Origin: Clostridia bacterium
GTDB taxonomy: Bacteria; Bacillota; Clostridia; Christensenellales; Aristaeellaceae
Reading direction: 5' to 3'
Assembly: GCA_017428385.1 (NCBI GenBank)
Contig: JAFRQX010000006.1
Span: forward strand, 1 to 64,000
Length of the DNA: 64,000 bases
The notes below the pieces were generated by a model. That model saw nothing but the letters and a program-made list of their open reading frames with translations. It made no database searches and was not told the origin of the DNA. Both the position numbers and the translations under genes were made by a program. This document shows positions 62,719-64,000 of the stretch, piece after piece (the first letter of the stretch is position 1; every line of letters starts with the position of its first letter).

Positions 62719-63696
62719 ATGAAGATAGCTATTTATGGTTACGGTAACCTGGGACGGGGTGTGGAACTGGCGATCCGGCAGAATCCGGATGCGGAACTGT
62801 TCGGCGTATTTACCCGCCGGGATCCGAAAACGGTGACAACCCTGACCGGCGCGCCGGTGTATGCCGCGCAGGACGTGGAAAACTACGTCGGACAGATTGA
62901 CGTTATAATCATCTGCGGCGGCAGCGCTTCCGACCTGCCGGAAATGACCCCCATGCTGGCGAAGAGCTTCAACGTGGTGGATTCCTTCGATACCCACGCA
63001 CGGGTGCCGGAGCATTTTGCCAATGTGGATAAAGCAGCCCTGCTGGGCGCACATACCGCGATCATCAGCGCAGGCTGGGATCCCGGCCTGTTCTCCCTGG
63101 CCCGCCTGTACATGAACATCGTCCTGCCGGACGGCAAGGACTACACCTTCTGGGGCCGCGGCGTGAGCCAGGGCCACAGTGACGCTATCCGCCGGATCCC
63201 CGGTGTGAAGGACGCCCGCCAGTACACCGTGCCGGTAGAAGACGCCCTGGCAAAGGTGCGCGCCGGAGAGAATCCGGAACTGACCACTCGCCAGAAGCAT
63301 ACCCGTGAGTGCTACGTGGTGGCGGAGGAAGGCGCGGACAAGACCCTGATTGAAAAGCAGATCAAGGAGATGCCCAACTACTTCGCTGATTATGATACGA
63401 CGGTGACATTCATCACTGCTGAAGAGATGAAGCGGGATCACAGCGAACTGCCCCACGGCGGACAGGTTATCCGCTGCGGTGAAACCGGCAAAGACGGCAA
63501 TCACAAGCATGTGATGGAGTTCTCCCTGAAGCTGGACTCCAATCCGGAGTTCACCGCTTCCGTACTGGTGGCCTGTGCCCGGGCGGTTGTCCGGATGAAC
63601 AGCCGTCAGATTTTCGGCTGCAAGACGCTGTTTGACGTCGCTCCGGCGGATCTGTCTCCCATGGATCCCGCGGATATCCGGAAGAAGCTGCTGTAA
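62719..63696 (+). CDS. ddh: meso-diaminopimelate dehydrogenase
   Basis: Reduces tetrahydrodipicolinate directly to meso-DAP with ammonia and NADPH, bypassing four steps of the succinylase route. The 325-residue protein starts MKIAIYGYGNLGRGVELAIR and has CGGSASDLPEM, SAGWDPGLFSLARLYM and GRGVSQGHSDAIRRIPGVKD, the Ddh landmarks. ATG 62719 has AAGGAG upstream. With dapA and dapB next door it completes the dehydrogenase branch for peptidoglycan DAP and lysine. Confidence 0.96.
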   Translation: MKIAIYGYGNLGRGVELAIRQNPDAELFGVFTRRDPKTVTTLTGAPVYAAQDVENYVGQIDVIIICGGSASDLPEMTPMLAKSFNVVDSFDTHARVPEHFANVDKAALLGAHTAIISAGWDPGLFSLARLYMNIVLPDGKDYTFWGRGVSQGHSDAIRRIPGVKDARQYTVPVEDALAKVRAGENPELTTRQKHTRECYVVAEEGADKTLIEKQIKEMPNYFADYDTTVTFITAEEMKRDHSELPHGGQVIRCGETGKDGNHKHVMEFSLKLDSNPEFTASVLVACARAVVRMNSRQIFGCKTLFDVAPADLSPMDPADIRKKLL

Positions 63697-63727
63697 GTTT
63701 CCGGACACAAAAAGCATAAAATGATCA

Positions 63728-63759
63728 ATGCCTCCCCTGCGCTGCGGGGGAGGCATTGT
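63728..63759 (+). terminator. Hairpin after ddh
   Basis: CAATGCCTCCCC pairs with GGGGGAGGCATTG across an 8-nt loop. The T tail (TTGTTG) is modest. The -35 box of the next promoter overlaps its right end. Confidence 0.65.
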
Positions 63760-63787
63760 TGCATTCAGGGCACAATCCCGGTATAAT
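63759..63787 (+). promoter_or_regulatory. Promoter of the exported-protein gene at the window end
   Basis: TTGCAT (63759-63764)-17-TATAAT (63782-63787), 143 bp before the next start codon. The leader between shows no element I recognise. Confidence 0.75.
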
Positions 63788-63930
63788 AGGGAATGAAAAG
63801 AGCACTGTTTTCTGAAGAACTGAATGATTCCTGAAAAACCGGCCGACGAGAATAACGACAGCGGAATCTGTTGTTGTTCCCCGGAAAAGGACATAATCGG
63901 CAAACATAATTGTTTACGGAGGGATGCGCC

Positions 63931-64000
63931 ATGAAAAAGATGCTGGCTGTGCTGCTTGCATTGGCATTGATTTTCGGGACCGCTGCTGTGGCTGAGGACG
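63931..64000 (+). CDS. Exported protein, N-terminus only
   Basis: An ATG with ACGGAGGG upstream begins MKKMLAVLLALALIFGTAAV and then AED, a standard Sec signal peptide with an AVA-type cleavage site. Its style resembles the signal of the permuted MetQ. The mature protein is outside the window, so no family can be named. Confidence 0.75.
   Translation, partial: MKKMLAVLLALALIFGTAAVAED

Overview
The window looks like chromosomal DNA of a low-to-mid-GC anaerobic Bacillota of class Clostridia. The evidence is strong AGGAGG-type ribosome binding sites, frequent TTG and GTG starts, sigma-A style promoters (TTGACA/TGGACA, 17 bp, TATAAT), a direct meso-DAP dehydrogenase lysine branch, an agmatine to carboxyspermidine polyamine operon, and an F-type ATP synthase whose c subunit carries a sodium-type two-carboxylate signature. 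A gut or rumen lineage such as Christensenellales is my guess, not something the sequence proves. No phage, conjugative element, CRISPR array or rRNA operon is present.

Layout. 1-4.6 kb (minus strand): start of tuf, a tRNA-Gly, then ruvC-ruvA-ruvB-queA with an AraC-type regulator at the end. 4.8-7.1 kb: argH and a HAD phosphatase. 7.19-7.96 kb: tRNA-Thr and tRNA-Pro followed by an unusual stretch in which tRNA 3' ends are mirrored around terminators. 8.2-18 kb: single-gene accessory functions (peptidase S51, MerR/GyrI regulator, Nudix, phosphoesterase, GNAT, Ogt-like, aldo/keto reductase, DUF3795, radical SAM, a nucleotidyltransferase pair, methyltransferase) with a 168-bp palindromic element. 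18.1-24.2 kb: a long structured leader and the polyamine operon speA-speE-speB-carboxyspermidine synthase-nspC. 24.3-31.3 kb: oligopeptidase, MutT, Eis-type acetyltransferase, two DNA glycosylases, and an ABC exporter with its TetR repressor and operator. 31.5-37 kb: Nudix, secreted SGNH hydrolase, GH51 arabinofuranosidase, GGDEF protein and HD hydrolase. 37.1-39.8 kb: a metal-efflux operon (HMA protein, P1B ATPase, ArsR) with a clear promoter and operator. 40.0-42.9 kb: a methionine ABC transporter whose binding protein is circularly permuted, preceded by a Cys/Met-rich micro-ORF. 43-50.7 kb: ketopantoate reductase, mrfA-mrfB DNA repair pair, TPR protein, signal peptidase I and two poorly known proteins. 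50.9-57.8 kb: the complete ATP synthase operon. 57.8-64 kb: M18 aminopeptidase, PfkB kinase, 5-formyl-THF cyclo-ligase, dapA-dapB, DAP dehydrogenase and the start of an exported protein.

The most unusual items are the permuted MetQ (40191-41024), the unidentified ~420-nt leader of the polyamine operon, the mirrored tRNA-end cassettes after tRNA-Pro, and several small palindromic repeats. Most other genes are ordinary housekeeping or accessory genes.
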